DNA of 64,000 nucleotides from contig NC_088204.1 of the NCBI RefSeq assembly GCF_037126465.1, positions 17,676,804-17,740,803 of the forward strand, given 5' to 3'. This document shows, piece after piece, positions 40,613 to 52,269 of this stretch (positions within the stretch are counted from its first letter, which is position 1; every line of letters begins with the position of its first letter). The notes under the pieces are model-generated. The model had not been told where the DNA came from. It saw nothing but the letters and a program-made list of their open reading frames with translations, and searched no databases. The position numbers were made by a program, and so were the translations under genes. Source of the stretch: Ornithodoros turicata (lineage: Eukaryota; Arthropoda; Arachnida; Ixodida; Argasidae).

Positions 40613-42352
40613 GCGGTAACCGCATACGACGAATTCTCGACGAAAAAAACGGCCACCGTCACCGTTTTTTCGGTGAGCCGACGCGAGCAATGGGAACTTC
40701 GCCGATGTCTCGACGACAGCGGTGGACAGAAAAGTAGTAACCGCATACGACGATTTCTCGACGGAAAAACGGCCAACTTTCTCACCGGCACCATAACTCG
40801 ACGGAAAAACGGCAGGACGAACCGCCTGCACAGATTTCCACTGCGGCGGACGGTGGCGCCCTAGCGGGCGTTTCGTTAGTCCGTGTTAAATTTTGACTTC
40901 AAATTAACTGATAAATATTTTGCTACACATAGAAAAGTTATAGCGACACACAAGAAGTTCTTGCGGTCAAATCATATTCGCGAAGCAAGCGCTACAAAGG
41001 CGCCCTCAGACAACAGCGGGCGGGCGACAGCATGCTTCCCAGTACTTCCCAGCTCCCAAGTTGGTCATACGGGCATCCGAAATGCCCGCCAAGTCCGCTC
41101 GTGGAACGATAGCACGTAGAGCAGTCCTATTGGCTGCCGTCGAGCGGCCGCTTCCGCTCTTCGCCGGATTTTTCTGTCCACCGCTGTCGTCGAGAAATCG
41201 GTGACGTTCCCATTGCTTGCAGCGCTAACCGCATACGACGAATTCTCGACTGAAAAACGGCCACCGTCACCGTTTTTCCGGTGAGCCGACGTGAGCAATG
41301 GGAACTTCACCGATTTCTCGACGACAGCGGTGGACAGAAAAATTCGTCGAAAGCGGTAACCGCATACGACGATTTCTCAACGGAAAAACGGCCAACTTCT
41401 CCACCGGCACTACAACCGTTGACGGAAAAAGGGCGGGATGAACCGCATGCACAGATTTCCACTGCGGCGGACGGTGGCGCCCTAGAGGACGTTTCGTGAC
41501 ACCGTGTAAATTTTGACTTCAAATTAATTGGTAAATATTTTCCTACACATAGAAAAGTTACAGTGGCACACACAAGAAGCTCATGCGGTCAAAGCATATT
41601 CGCCAAGCAAACGCTACAAAAGCGCCCTCAGACAGCAGCGGGCGGGCGACAGCATGCTTACCGCTTCCCAGGTTAGCCATACGGGCATCCGAAATGCCCG
41701 CCACTGGTCCGGCACATCCGCTCGTGGAACGACAGCGCGTGGAGCGGTCCTATTGGCTGCCGTCGAGCGGCCGCTTCCGCTCTTCGGCGAATTTTTCTGT
41801 CCACCGCTGTCGTCGAGAAATCGGTGAAGTGCCCATTGCTCGCGTCGGCTCACCGGAAAAACGGTGACGGTGGCCGTTTTTTCCGTCGGGAATTCGTCGT
41901 ATGCGGTTAGCGCTGAAGAGCGAAAGCGGCCGCTCGACGGCAGCCAATAGGACCGCTCCACGCGCTGTCGTTCCACGAGCGGCGTGCCGGACCAGTGGCG
42001 GGCATTTCGGATGCCCGTATGGCTAACCCCTGGGAAGTGGGAAGGATGCTGTCATCCGCTCGCTGCTGTCTGAGGGCGCTTTTGTAGCGCTTGCTTCGCG
42101 AATATGCTTTGACCGCAAGAACTTCTTCTGTGTGCCACTATAACTTTTCTATGTGTAGCAAAATATTTGTCAGTTAATTTGAAGTCAAAATTTAACACGG
42201 ACTAACGAAACACTCGCTAGGGCGCCACCGTCCGCCGCAGTGAAAATGTGTGCATGCGGTTGGTCCCGCCGTTTTTTCGTTGAATTGTCGTGCCGGTGGG
42301 AAAGTTGGCCGTTTTTCTGTCGAGAAATCGTCGTATGCGGTTACCGCTATTC
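40613..42352. mobile_element. Compound inverted-repeat element with three copies of a ~500-bp module
   Basis: Outer ends GCGGTAACCGCATACGACGA (left) and TCGTCGTATGCGGTTACCGC (right) are inverse. The module holding GTGTTAAATTTTGACTTCAA, AGGCGCCCTCAGACA and TCGAGCGGCCGCTTCCGCTC occurs directly at about 40850-41165 and 41490-41785 and inverted at about 41920-42215. Sub-ends with AACGGCCACCGTCACCGTTT recur at 40650, 41255 and inverted near 41865. It looks like nested or recombined copies of one foldback-type transposon. Confidence 0.7.
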
Positions 42353-42359
42353 TCACCGT

Positions 42360-43480
42360 ATTCCCGCTCAAGGTTGATTCACACTGCTGCGTTTTCGGTT
42401 GCGCTTCCGGGTTACGTCAGCTGACAGCGAATCATTGCAACGTAACATGCTTCCGGATGGAACGAAGGTACACGTAAGACGCTATACGCAACCGTAAACG
42501 GAGTAATGTGAATCAGCCTTCAGCCCAGAGGGGTCCCCTGTCCGCTTGAAAAGCCTTGGCAGTGCTTCCTACACGCGCAGTGAACGCGTTCTCAATGTCA
42601 ATCGCCATGCGTGCCCAATTACAGTCATGTCACGATTATAACAATAACGTCACGGATAACGAATTTCCAGAAAACGGTACCAGGCAAACTTCCGGGGAAG
42701 TCCGGAAACTATGGGAGACCTCTTTATGGCTCCAGAAAAGGAAAGAAGGAAAAGATAGCTACTTCAAACTTCGTGCGAAGTGAGCTGCTTGAAATTAGTA
42801 CGCACGCCTGTAACGGAAGTTTGACAGACACACGGCACCCGTAGCTTCACCCTGCTGTTCAAAGATGGGTAGTGCCTCAGAAAGTGTTTCCAGCGCACAT
42901 GTTTTTGTCTTTTGGCAAATCTCTTCGGTATAGGCTAAAAGACAGGCGATGCTTTCGGACGGCCTGGACATTGACGTTCACATGCTGATTTCTTTGCGCC
43001 CGGTAGATACAGGGCACCTCTTCCGCCTATCGTGTGTACCATCTCTACCTTGTGTCCGCACACACGCCAAAAGGGAGTGACCTCTGAAGAAAGGGGAGTC
43101 AAACAGCACAGATTGCCCCGGTGAGATGTGACCATTTTCCGGTAAAATGCGAACACAGAACATGTCAGGGACAGAGGACGTTGACACTTTTCCGGATACG
43201 CGAATCGGAATGACCTAGGTCCTGGAAGGCTCGTTCCCGGTAATATACTAGTCCGGATAACGAGTTTTCCGGATATCTGAACTCCGGTTAAGCGAGACAT
43301 GACTAGTTCAATCTCAATAGCCTTGGCAGTGCATTGAGCATGCGTTCGCTGCTCGTGCGGAAAGCGATGATGAAGCTGTTGAGATTGGGTCTGAGTCTCG
43401 AACTCAACTTTTGTGCGTACCGTCCCTGGACCCGCTTGCACAAGAGTTGAGTACAAGCCTCATCTTCATTCCCAATAGCC
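42360..43480. other. Unassigned intergenic sequence
   Basis: A short mirror pair, GATTCACACTGCTGCGTTTTCGG and CGTAAACGGAGTAATGTGAATC (42376-42515), suggests a small MITE. A long minus-strand frame at 42935-43456 has no recognised domain. Confidence 0.4.
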
Positions 43481-43486
43481 CTGTAC

Positions 43487-43765
43487 TAGAGGTGTCCCAC
43501 TCGCTGGTGGTAGCCAAGGTCGTGCTGGAGACTGCGAGGTGGTGCGTTGGAATACCGCCGGCTGTGCTGCCTGAGGTTTTCCTTGGGTTTTCCGTAAACT
43601 TTTCAAACGAATGTCGGCACAGTTCCCCCCTTAAGTCAGCCCAGGCCGCATACTAACCCCGCTGTCCCCCAGTCGTGCCTATACTGTCTTCTCTCCATCT
43701 GTCCACATATGTACGCCGTTCATAAGCCACAGTTGCTTCGCGGCGCTAACAAGAAATTTGAAAAA
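43487..43765 (+). mobile_element. tRNA-derived SINE, decayed B box
   Basis: The body has GCTGTGCTGCCTGAGG, TTTTCCTTGGGTTTTCCG, ATGTCGGCACAGTTCCCCC and GCTTCGCGGCGCTAACAAG. The B box is mutated (GCGTTGGAATACC). Confidence 0.75.
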
Positions 43766-43789
43766 TTCAGTGGCAATTTATCGGGAAGC

Positions 43790-44010
43790 ATCTGAGAGTC
43801 GAACCGAGACGTTTATCGGTTCGGTTCGGGTTTAGGTTCGACGATAAGGGTACAGTTCCGGATCAGCTCCGCAAGGCAACTATAATGGTTCGCACCGTTT
43901 TTTTTTTTTTTTTTTTTTTTTCAAACGGTTAGGTTCACGAGCCGGTTAGAGGCCATGGGTGGGGTGGGGGGATATATTTATTAGACGAAAAGGAAAAAAA
44001 AAAAACGGGG
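43790..44010. repeat. GGTTCGGTT-rich repeat with long T run
   Basis: TCGGTTCGGTTCGGG and AACGGTTAGGTTC flank a 22-T run (about 43900-43921). The following GATATATTTATTAGACGAAAAGG is the inverse of 51784-51805. Confidence 0.55.
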
Positions 44011-44014
44011 GAAA

Positions 44015-45080
44015 GGTGGGAATGAAGCACAACAGACAGGTTAAAGCACACTTCCGTTTGTCTGGTACAGTGCTTGAAGTGGGCATGAAGGCGTCAACGG
44101 TCGTTCAAGATTTTGAAAGATTTTGCACGATATAAAAGACAAGATTATAGTAGTGGTTGCGACAGGAGCATAACCATGACTTACCGGTTTGGATTGACTG
44201 TCCCAGATCGCAACTCATGTCGCGGTGGTTAACTAACCCACCAGGTTATTCGCAGAATATTGGCAGGGATATAACAGTAAACCAAGCCTACTACGTTAGC
44301 ATAAGTCATCTAAGTCATTGAAATTATTGATTACCAAGGTGAAGACGCGAAACAGCGACGACGACGACGTTAAGCAGTAATGAATTAATTAATCAGCAAC
44401 GTTAATTAAGTTTGATTGGAATGGTGCGATTCTGAGTCCGTGGTCTTTATTTAAAAGGCGCGTTATCGTGTTATCGCTGACCGCCGCCGTGCTACCATGG
44501 GCTAGATTTTGAACTTTTCGCTATCCCGTAACGCTTGCTAAACGCTCGTGCTCCCCGGTTGACGGCCAATGCGCGTGACGGAATGAGCGCGCAAGTTTTG
44601 AAAGATAGCTATAACGATCGCTATGTGCACATCAAGATTGAGCATCTGGTCAGAATGAAAAAAACATACCAATCTGGTTTGTTTTGTGCATTCGAAATAA
44701 AAGATGTAAGAACAACCATACTGACATCGTATTTAAGAATCGCCAATTGGTGGAAATCTCTGTTTGCACTTGGCCGTCCTCTGTGTTTGTTCCACAGACA
44801 CTTCACACAAACGGCGACGAGGATGGCTGGCCCTTTACTTTCTAAGGGGCTTATGTAAGCTCACACGTGCTATGTGTTAGCGATCAGGTCTGCGGTTAGG
44901 TGGAAACACTGTGTAGCTGAGGCTGATTTGTACATTATTTTAATATATGTCAATTCATGAATGTCACCCGAAACTGTCGTTGATCCCTAATCCTTATATA
45001 TATATCCACGTGAGAAGCACTATAGTGCTTCTCATCTTAGGCTTCTCAATGATGGCTCCCCTACTTTTATACAAGGCGCA
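44015..45080. other. Unassigned sequence upstream of the I-like element
   Basis: A short TATATATA run lies near 44996 and a GAGAAGCACTATAGTGCTTCTC palindrome at 45011-45032. No gene recognised. Confidence 0.4.
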
Positions 45081-45349
45081 CTACTTTAATCGTGCTTGGA
45101 TCTAACAGCCGTGTCTGCATCGATAGCGCATCGTTTCACCTGGTGCGTTGACGTAGACACGCTCGGGAGTGACCACCTGCTCACATCCGTGGCGCCCGCC
45201 GGCCCCACGCTAGTCACTGCATCAAGCGGACCAACTGTGAGAGTTACAGGACTGCTCTCGAATCCACTTTCGCCGCCAATACGCCCGACAGTGAAAGTGG
45301 CTTTTCTCGGGCAATCACTGATGCAGCGTCCCCGTCCATTTTTCTGCGG

Positions 45350-47452
45350 TTGATGCCGAATATGAGAGGCTCCGTGCCATTCGTCGTCGCGCCGAGCGCA
45401 GAGCTCGTCGCACCCAACTTCCAACTCACCAAACTGAAGCTCGACGGATCCAGAAGGCAATTCAAAGGCGTCTACGTAAGTTAGCGCGCGACCGCTGGCG
45501 GCACTTCGCTGCATCTTTGTCACCCCGTACACCGATGTCTCGTATATGGACCGTGCTCAGGGGGCTTTCTGCCCCAGTTGCTCAGCGGAACCCATTCCTA
45601 TCCTTATCACTACCTTCCGGGCGCTCAGTTCTGCAGATCGCTGAAGAGTACTGCGCACGTCTCACCACGCCCTCAGCCTTCTGCGCTGTCTTCTGCACGT
45701 GATATCCCTATCGTGCTGGATTCCTCTTCAGACCCTGCCTTGGACGTACCTTTCTCGCTTGTTGAGCTTGAATCTGCCCTGAGGAATTCCCCCCAACACA
45801 CCTCGCCTGGAGCTGACCAGGTGACGTACAAAACCCTCCGGAATCTCCCCTTATGTGGGCGTCGGCTCCTCTTGAGGCTCTTTAACAGAACCTGGCGGAC
45901 AGGTGAAGTTCCACGCGGTTGGAAAACTGCAATGGTTGTTCCTCTTCTGAAACCAGGCAGGTCGCTGCATAATATTGATTCCTTTCGCCCGATTGCCCTC
46001 ACAAGCTGCGTTGCGAAGACAATGGAGCGCATGGTTTTCCGCCACTTGAACTGGTACCTGGAAAGCACGCGCTTTTTTTCCTGAGGCGATGGCAGGCTTT
46101 CGTCAGGGACGTTCAGCAATTGACAACGTACTCGATCTCGTCGCTGAAGTCCAACAAGCAAAGGCTGAAGGCGACCTCACCGTGCAGTTTTTCTCGACGT
46201 AGAGAAAGCTTATGACAACGTGTTGCACCGCGCCATCGTCGCGACGCTACGAGAGGCGGAAATAGGAGGTTGCGCCGTCTCATGGATCCAGGCCTTTCTA
46301 GCTGACCGACGCATCTTCGTGCGCACAACGGAAGGTGACACCGCTTTCCATCCCGTCCGTCGTGGTGTCCCCCAGGGAAGTGTATTGAGCCCTCTCCTGC
46401 CCAGCTGTTATAATAATGTTATAATGGCTTCGCTTCCCGCCCAGCTTCGTGATCATACCCGCATCACTTTGTACGCAGACGACATCTGCATATGGACCTC
46501 TGCCACCCGTCGAGACACCGTCCAACGCCGGTTACAATGCGCCTTGGATTCTATTGTAGAATACCTTGCCGACCGAGGCTTATCGGTCTCTCCTGCTAAG
46601 ACCGTTTCCATTGCTTTCACCCGACGCTCATTCCAAAGGTATCCATTGTTCGTCAGTGGGACACCGCTGGACTTTGTGCCTCATTGCAAGTACCTTGGCT
46701 TGACATTAGACAGAGGCATGACGTGGTCCCGGCACGTGAAAACAATAGCCACCAAGACCAGCGGTTTTGTAAATGCTCTACGTTGCATTGCTGGATCGTC
46801 GTGGGGCCCTTCATGCGCTAACCTCCGTCACGTGCACACAGCGTTGATTCTAGGCACATTGCGTTACAGCCTGCCTATTCTACACGGCCTCAGTATATCC
46901 GGAGAGCGTGAGCTTCTCAATATTCAGCCCCGAAGCCTCCGCGTCTGTTTGGGAGTTCCGAGAACGACAGAGACCTATTCTGTAATGGCAGAGGCACGCG
47001 AAACACCAGCAGGCGTCCTACGAGACGTGGAAACACTCCGGATGTATGCGCGGTACCTCACACAGCATCCTTACCATCATCTTCGGCTCATTGATATTGA
47101 CTGTCCGGACTCCAGCATTGGTATTGCTGTTGACCGCCTGAAAGTGCACCTCCCCACCACACCATCAGTGCTTTCCTATGCCCCGCCAATGTGGACTCTT
47201 CGCAGGCCTCCTGTATGTGACCACATTCCTGGTCTTCTGAAAAAAAACTCTGTACCTCCCGTTGTTGCTCACGAACTTACACTGGAGCACCTTAACTCAG
47301 CGTACTCTCAACGACTCCCTGTGTACACGATGGATCAGTGTCTTAAGGCGGATCTACTGCAGCCTTTTATATGCCACATGAGAACCTTGAAGTGGCGCAC
47401 AAGCTCCCCTACGAAACGTCATCTACTGAGTCCGAGCTCTTCGCCATACTGA
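45350..47452 (+). pseudogene. Reverse transcriptase of the I-like element
   Basis: Across three frames the plus strand reads RRAERRARRTQL, SPGADQVTYKTL, WKTAMVVPLLKPG, FRPIALTSCVAKTMERM, AGFRQGRSAIDNV, FLDVEKAYDNV (catalytic Asp region), [12 protein letters not shown] and LYADDICIW (YADD). Then come CKYLGLTLDRGMTW and the thumb. The longest frame is 46220-47452. Frames change near 46083 and 46195, so the polymerase is broken. RNase H follows. The domain order fits the I clade. Confidence 0.85.
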
Positions 47453-48186
47453 CCGCGTTGAACCACATAGCGGTATCACCGCCTGGCGCTTGGGTTGTGT
47501 TCACGGACAGTAAGGTTGCGCTAGACGTTCTAGCAAATTATTGTTCCAGAACAATCGGCGGCCTAGACACCATGATAGTCACAATATACAACCGACTTCT
47601 ATCCTTTGGTCATAGCCTGTGTTTCCAATGGGTACCCAGTCACACCGGCCTGCACGGTAACACCCGCGCAGACGCCTTAGCACGTCGGGCACATGGGGAC
47701 GGCACCTCCAATAACTGTCTCCTACCACTTTCAGCCTCATCCTGTCGGTTACAGACACAGCGACTCCATCATAACGGCACTCGGCAGTTTCAAGAGCACG
47801 CTGTCCGACTGAACGACCATCTCCGGTCTATCGACCCGTCGATGGATTTCGTTGCCACACACCACTGCTCGCGTCAAGAAACGTCCATTCTACACCGACT
47901 ACGCATTAATGCTGCCAGGATACCTCTACTTCTCTGTAAAATGGGTCTTCTCCAGTCGCCCAAATGCCCCACTTGCGCTGTTGAAGCTGATGTTCCACAC
48001 CTTCTCCTCGACTGTCACAGATTCGACACCCCTCGAGCCACGCTGAGAGGACGCCTACTCGAGCTGCGGTGCACGGACTTTTCTCTGGCCACTCTGCTCG
48101 GCCCAGTACGAGATCACACACAGCGGTCTGTGACCAAAGCAGTTCTGACTTTCTTGAGAGATTCAGGTCTTATGAACAGCCTGTGA
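47371..48186 (+). pseudogene. RNase H and C-terminal zinc knuckle of the I-like element
   Basis: The frame holds ETSSTESELFAILTAL (Glu), VVFTDSKVALDVL (Asp), LCFQWVPSHTGLHGNTRADA (last Asp). It then has LHRLRINAARIP and CPTCAVEADVPHLLLDC, a CCHC-like tail. The strand with the first catalytic Asp is missing at the junction with the RT frame, which suggests a small deletion near 47370. Confidence 0.8.
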
Positions 48187-48382
48187 ACTCAGTCGTGCAA
48201 TCTGATTCTTCTGTGCCCCACTCTCACCCTCAACGCATTAACTTCATGCTTTCCTTTTAAAGTCATCTTTATGTAAGTAAAGTCATCTAAAGGATGCACC
48301 ACTGACCAGTACTAATAAAGCTTGACTTAATGGAAAGACTGGTTCTGATAAATTTCGGGTTCTTAATATAAATGCCAGAAGC

Positions 48383-49299
48383 ATGGTGAACAAAATAGTA
48401 GACATAGAAAGTTTGCTTTTGTCTCATGATCCGGATGTGCTCATTGTTACGGAGACTTGGCTTCACAGTGATATTGAAAGTAATGAAATAATTCCACCCA
48501 ACTATACTGTTGTTCGTAAGGATAGATCCTCTAGAGGTGGAGGCGTCGCTGTTGTCCTAAAAAAAATATTGAGTACATTGTGCTGCCGGAAGTTGTTGAT
48601 GTCGAAATGGTTTGGGTGAAGCTGTTCCTTTCATTTGGAAATTTGCTTGTAGGCGGCTTTTACAGGCCTCCTTCTGCAGGCATATCCGTTCTGAATAAGC
48701 TGTCTGATTATATAAACACTCACGTTGCCCGCCATCCCTATGTAATCCTTGGTGGTGACTTTAACTTGCCCAACATTGACTGGTCTGCTCTCGCTGCGTT
48801 GACCAACGATGAATGTTCCCGCGCTCTCGTTGATATGACATTCTCGTTCAATTTACTCCAGCTCGTTAAGGAGCCTACGAGAACGCAGGGCACTACCTCG
48901 TCAATATTGGATTTGATGTTTGTATCAAACAAGATATTTACTAGAGAAGCGGAATGCAGCATCCTTGAAGGCATATCGGACCACAGGATGGTACTGTTAG
49001 AATTTGGGACCCTTCACCAAAAACGGCAGCAGTTAACAACTCGCGTATTTAATTACTTTTCTAGGGCAGACGACAATAGTGTAATGGATGAGCTTTCCAA
49101 CTTCTTTGATACCTTCAGTGCCCTAGCAATTTCATCTGTGTCAGTGAACTCCCTGTGGGACCTCTTTAAACGAACAGTGTACGAATGCATCCGGAAGTTC
49201 GTGCCCCAACGACGTAAACGGTTTCGTTCCGAAAATCCATGGATAACTCGCTCAATAATTCATAAGAAAAGGAAAGTACAAAGATTATGCATAATGTAA
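48383..49299 (+). pseudogene. AP-type endonuclease of the CR1-like element
   Basis: The first frame reads DPDVLIVTETWLHSDI (catalytic Glu of the TETWL motif), then SSRGGGVAVVLKK. A run of eight A near 48563 coincides with a shift to the second frame, which reads VGGFYRPPSAG, YVILGGDFNLPNIDW (Asp and Asn pair) and EGISDHRMVLLEF (SDH). All endonuclease motifs are present, only the frame is broken. Confidence 0.85.
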
Positions 49300-49516
49300 A
49301 AAACCCCGAGACTAGGGAACACGAAGGGACAGACACAAACACGAAGTCTCACGTTGAGACTTCGTTGTCACGTTCAGTCACGTCACAGTCAGTCTTCGTT
49401 CAGTCACGTTGAGACTTCGTGTTTGTGTCTGTCCCTTCGTGTTCCCTAGTCTCGGGGTTTTTTTACATTATGCATCATCTTCACCAGCTCGCTTGCTTCC
49501 TAGCCATTTTTTCATT
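49288..49516. mobile_element. Hairpin-plus-tail element with 11-bp target duplication
   Basis: TACAAAGATTA lies on both sides (49277-49287 and 49517-49527). The element starts with long inverted arms (TGCATAATGTAAAAAACC, CCGAGACTAGGGAACACGAA and their inverses ending at about 49478). It then has a 38-bp tail (CATCTTCACCAGCTCGCTTG...). The same arms and a related tail occur at 5330-5430. Confidence 0.75.
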
Positions 49517-49563
49517 TACAAAGATTAGTTAGGAAGGGCGACAAGAACCTATCTCTTGATATC

Positions 49564-51351
49564 ATGCGGCTTCGTGCTGAACTGAGAGCGGATATACGGG
49601 AATCAAAAACAAGGTACTTCAACATAACACTACATAATCTGCTAACATCGGACCCATCCAAGTTCTGGAGGCACGCCTCGCCGAACAAAGATAATCAAAT
49701 AATGATAACACATGGCGATAATATTGTTCACGACGGCTGCTCCGTAGCCTCTCTACTCAATGAACATTTTGCTGGCATATTTACCATTGACGACGGGTGC
49801 TTACCATCTGTGCCCAGTTTTCCCACAGAACCAATGCCACGACTTAGCATTAGCGAGCAAGGAATCCTTACTCTACTTCTTAACTTAAACGGCAAGAAGG
49901 CCATAGGCCCAGACGGCATCCCAAATGCTTTTCTAACTCGGTACGCCGAGTGGTGCACCAAGTACCTTTTTCTTATTTTTAACGTATCTTTGACCCGTGG
50001 GGAGCTCCCGGACGATTGGAAGGTAGCCAAGGTTGTTCCTATTCCTAAAACAGGTTCCAAACTAAATATTGCAAATTACCTGCCGATATCCCTTCTGAGC
50101 ACATGTAGTAAAGTATTAGAACATATCGTATATAAGCATATTTCAAAATATCTGGAAAGTAAGAATTTCTTCTCTACCAGTCAACATGGCTTTCGCCGCG
50201 GTCTAAGCACAGTGACGCAGCTTGTGAACATTACCCATGACCTTGCCAAAGTTGTAGACGCTCGTGGACAAGTCGACGTTATTTTTCTGGATCTCGCTGA
50301 AGCATTCGACAGAGTCTCTCACAGGAAATTATTATTAGAATTGAAGGAAATTGTAAGCGATGAACTCTTTACCTGGCTTTCCAACTACCTTGACAATAGA
50401 AAACAATTTGTCCATGCGAATAACGCCGACTCGTCCTTCGTACCAGTTACATCCGGTGTTCCCCAGGGCTCGGTCCTGGGTCCTTTGTCGTTTTCAATTT
50501 TTGTAAATGATGTTGGTATGGGTATCGATGTTAAAATGAACTTTTTTGCCGATGACTGTGTATTGCATAAGGAGATTAATGGCGGTGATGACTATGCATG
50601 TTTAAATAATTGTTTGCACAAAATGGCTGACTGGTGTGAGACATGGCAGTTACCTCTTAACATAAATAAGTGTGTGGTCATGAGTGTCACTCGCAAAAGG
50701 AAACCGCTCACCTTCAATTATTGTATTAACTCAGTGAATCTCTCAACGGTCTCCGAATACAAATACCTGGGCGTTTTTCTTACATCAGACCTGCGCTGGA
50801 ATAAGCACATCCAATACATAACAAAGAAGGCTAACAAGAAATTATGGTTCTTAAAACGTCATTTTCGTGAATGCACAGCTCATACTAAGTTAACGGCATT
50901 CAAAACATTAGTTCGTCCTATTCTGGAATATAGTGATATTGTTTGGGACCCGTACACCATTGCGAATATTCGACTTCTTGAATCCGTTCAAAGGAGAGCG
51001 TTACGTTTTATTTTTAAGTCGTACCATCGTCTCACCTCAGTTACTCCTCTTTACGCACGGAGTTGCTTAATACCGCTGGAAGAGCGTAGAAAGACCCATA
51101 GACTCCAGTTTCTTTTTCATTTACTCAATGGTCAATTTCGAATCAATCATCAGGACTATATCAGTCCACACGCACCCAGATCAACACGGCTAAGCCATCA
51201 GCGCGCACTCAAACCATTCCAGTGCAGGACTGACTGCTTTAAATATTCGTTCTTTCCTCGAACCGTCGAAGAATGGAATTCTCTGTCATCTGCTCAGGTC
51301 TCACACCGCTCTGTCACGGCATTTGTGAAAGGCTTAAACGCAGTTACATGA
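49564..51351 (+). CDS. Reverse transcriptase of the CR1-like element, intact 595-codon frame
   Basis: The polymerase copies the element RNA at a nicked chromosomal site. Blocks in order are [88 protein letters not shown] (catalytic FADD), then EYKYLGVFLTSDL and the thumb with VQRRALRFIF. The frame has no stop over 1.8 kb, so the insertion is fairly young. In the full element it would be fused in frame to the endonuclease. Here the insertion at 49288 separates them. Confidence 0.9.
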   Translation: MRLRAELRADIRESKTRYFNITLHNLLTSDPSKFWRHASPNKDNQIMITHGDNIVHDGCSVASLLNEHFAGIFTIDDGCLPSVPSFPTEPMPRLSISEQGILTLLLNLNGKKAIGPDGIPNAFLTRYAEWCTKYLFLIFNVSLTRGELPDDWKVAKVVPIPKTGSKLNIANYLPISLLSTCSKVLEHIVYKHISKYLESKNFFSTSQHGFRRGLSTVTQLVNITHDLAKVVDARGQVDVIFLDLAEAFDRVSHRKLLLELKEIVSDELFTWLSNYLDNRKQFVHANNADSSFVPVTSGVPQGSVLGPLSFSIFVNDVGMGIDVKMNFFADDCVLHKEINGGDDYACLNNCLHKMADWCETWQLPLNINKCVVMSVTRKRKPLTFNYCINSVNLSTVSEYKYLGVFLTSDLRWNKHIQYITKKANKKLWFLKRHFRECTAHTKLTAFKTLVRPILEYSDIVWDPYTIANIRLLESVQRRALRFIFKSYHRLTSVTPLYARSCLIPLEERRKTHRLQFLFHLLNGQFRINHQDYISPHAPRSTRLSHQRALKPFQCRTDCFKYSFFPRTVEEWNSLSSAQVSHRSVTAFVKGLNAVT

Positions 51352-51479
51352 TGTGACATATGTGTCTTGTTGTAAACTATTTTGGACTTTCTGTGCCCCT
51401 CCTACTTGGACCCTTTCAGGGTTTGTAGTATTTTATAAATGAATAAAAAAAAATAAAAAAAATAAAATCTTCTGTGATC

Positions 51480-51735
51480 CATCTCATCATTCTTTCACCG
51501 TTTGTTAGTCATCTTTTTTTGTCATCTTTGTCTTTAATCTACCTCATCCTTCTTTCATCATTTGTTAGTTTATCCTTTATTTCCTAATTCTTTTCATTTT
51601 ATTTATTTCTTATTTCTTAATTTTTCTATTTATTTATTTCTTATTCCTTCCTATTTCTTTCTTTCCTTAATTCTTTCATTTTCTTTTTATTTATTTATTA
51701 TTTCTTAATTTTCATTCTTTATTTATTTATTTACT
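51480..51735. repeat. Low-complexity TTTCTT/TTTATT tract
   Basis: A pyrimidine-rich tract with TTTATTTATTTCTTA repetition follows the CR1-like 3' end. Confidence 0.7.
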
Positions 51736-51764
51736 TCTGGAATAGCAAGCCGACGACTCGTTTG

Positions 51765-52175
51765 GCTGACCTTTCCCCCGTTTTTTGTTTCCTTTTCGTC
51801 TAGTAAATATATCCCCCCCCCCCCCCCACACGTGTAGTCATAACGGTTTTCAGTTGCCATCTTCGTTGTTGTTATTTCGCCACACCAGAAAATCCAAGGC
51901 CTGCAGGGCACGACTTTTTCGGCAGCTAAGAGGAAGGCTACAAAACTAATAAAAGAAAAAGAAAAGGAAAAACGAAAGAAATCGTTTTTATGTTCGTGCA
52001 CAACATGCAAGGTTTCGCCCTTAGTCCCATATGAACCGTTATTTGAACCGGTTACCGAAATTTTTTTAACGGTTCAGTTCCGGTTCAGCTCCAAAATGGC
52101 GTCGACTGTTTCGGTTAGGTTAAGTTCCGGTTCGGCGAAAAATAACGGTTAATAACAGTTTTCGGTTCGGGTTCG
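51765..52175. repeat. GGTTCGGTT-rich repeat, inverted relative to 43790
   Basis: It contains a C run at 51812-51828, CTTTTCGTCTAGTAAATATAT and ends with ACGGTTCAGTTCCGGTTCAG and TTTTCGGTTCGGG. Probable hAT-type element. Confidence 0.5.
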
Positions 52176-52269
52176 GGTTGGGTTGCACTCTCTGGTTAGC
52201 ATTAAGCGCCTTTGTGCGTCTCTCACGCTCATCGTCATTGAATCATAGACGTAGACGACGTCATCAGCT

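Larger units (their letters stand above)
45086..48330 (+). mobile_element. I-like non-LTR retrotransposon, 5' truncated
   Basis: The element lacks ORF1 and most of its endonuclease. It keeps the RT, RNase H and C-terminal zinc knuckle and ends with TAATAAAGCTTGACTTAATGG. Internal frameshifts make it non-functional. It lies directly upstream of a second retrotransposon in the same direction. Confidence 0.8.
48335..51480 (+). mobile_element. CR1-like non-LTR retrotransposon, 5' truncated, with hairpin insertion
   Basis: It starts inside the endonuclease. The endonuclease is interrupted by one frameshift and a 229-bp insertion (49288-49516). The RT frame of 595 codons is intact. The 3' end is (A)n/(TAAA)-rich near 51440. 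No RNase H, as expected for CR1. Confidence 0.85.

Noticed and set aside
42935..43456. 173-codon minus-strand frame as the lipase first exon
   Set aside because: No signal peptide, no lipase motif and no suitable donor phase.
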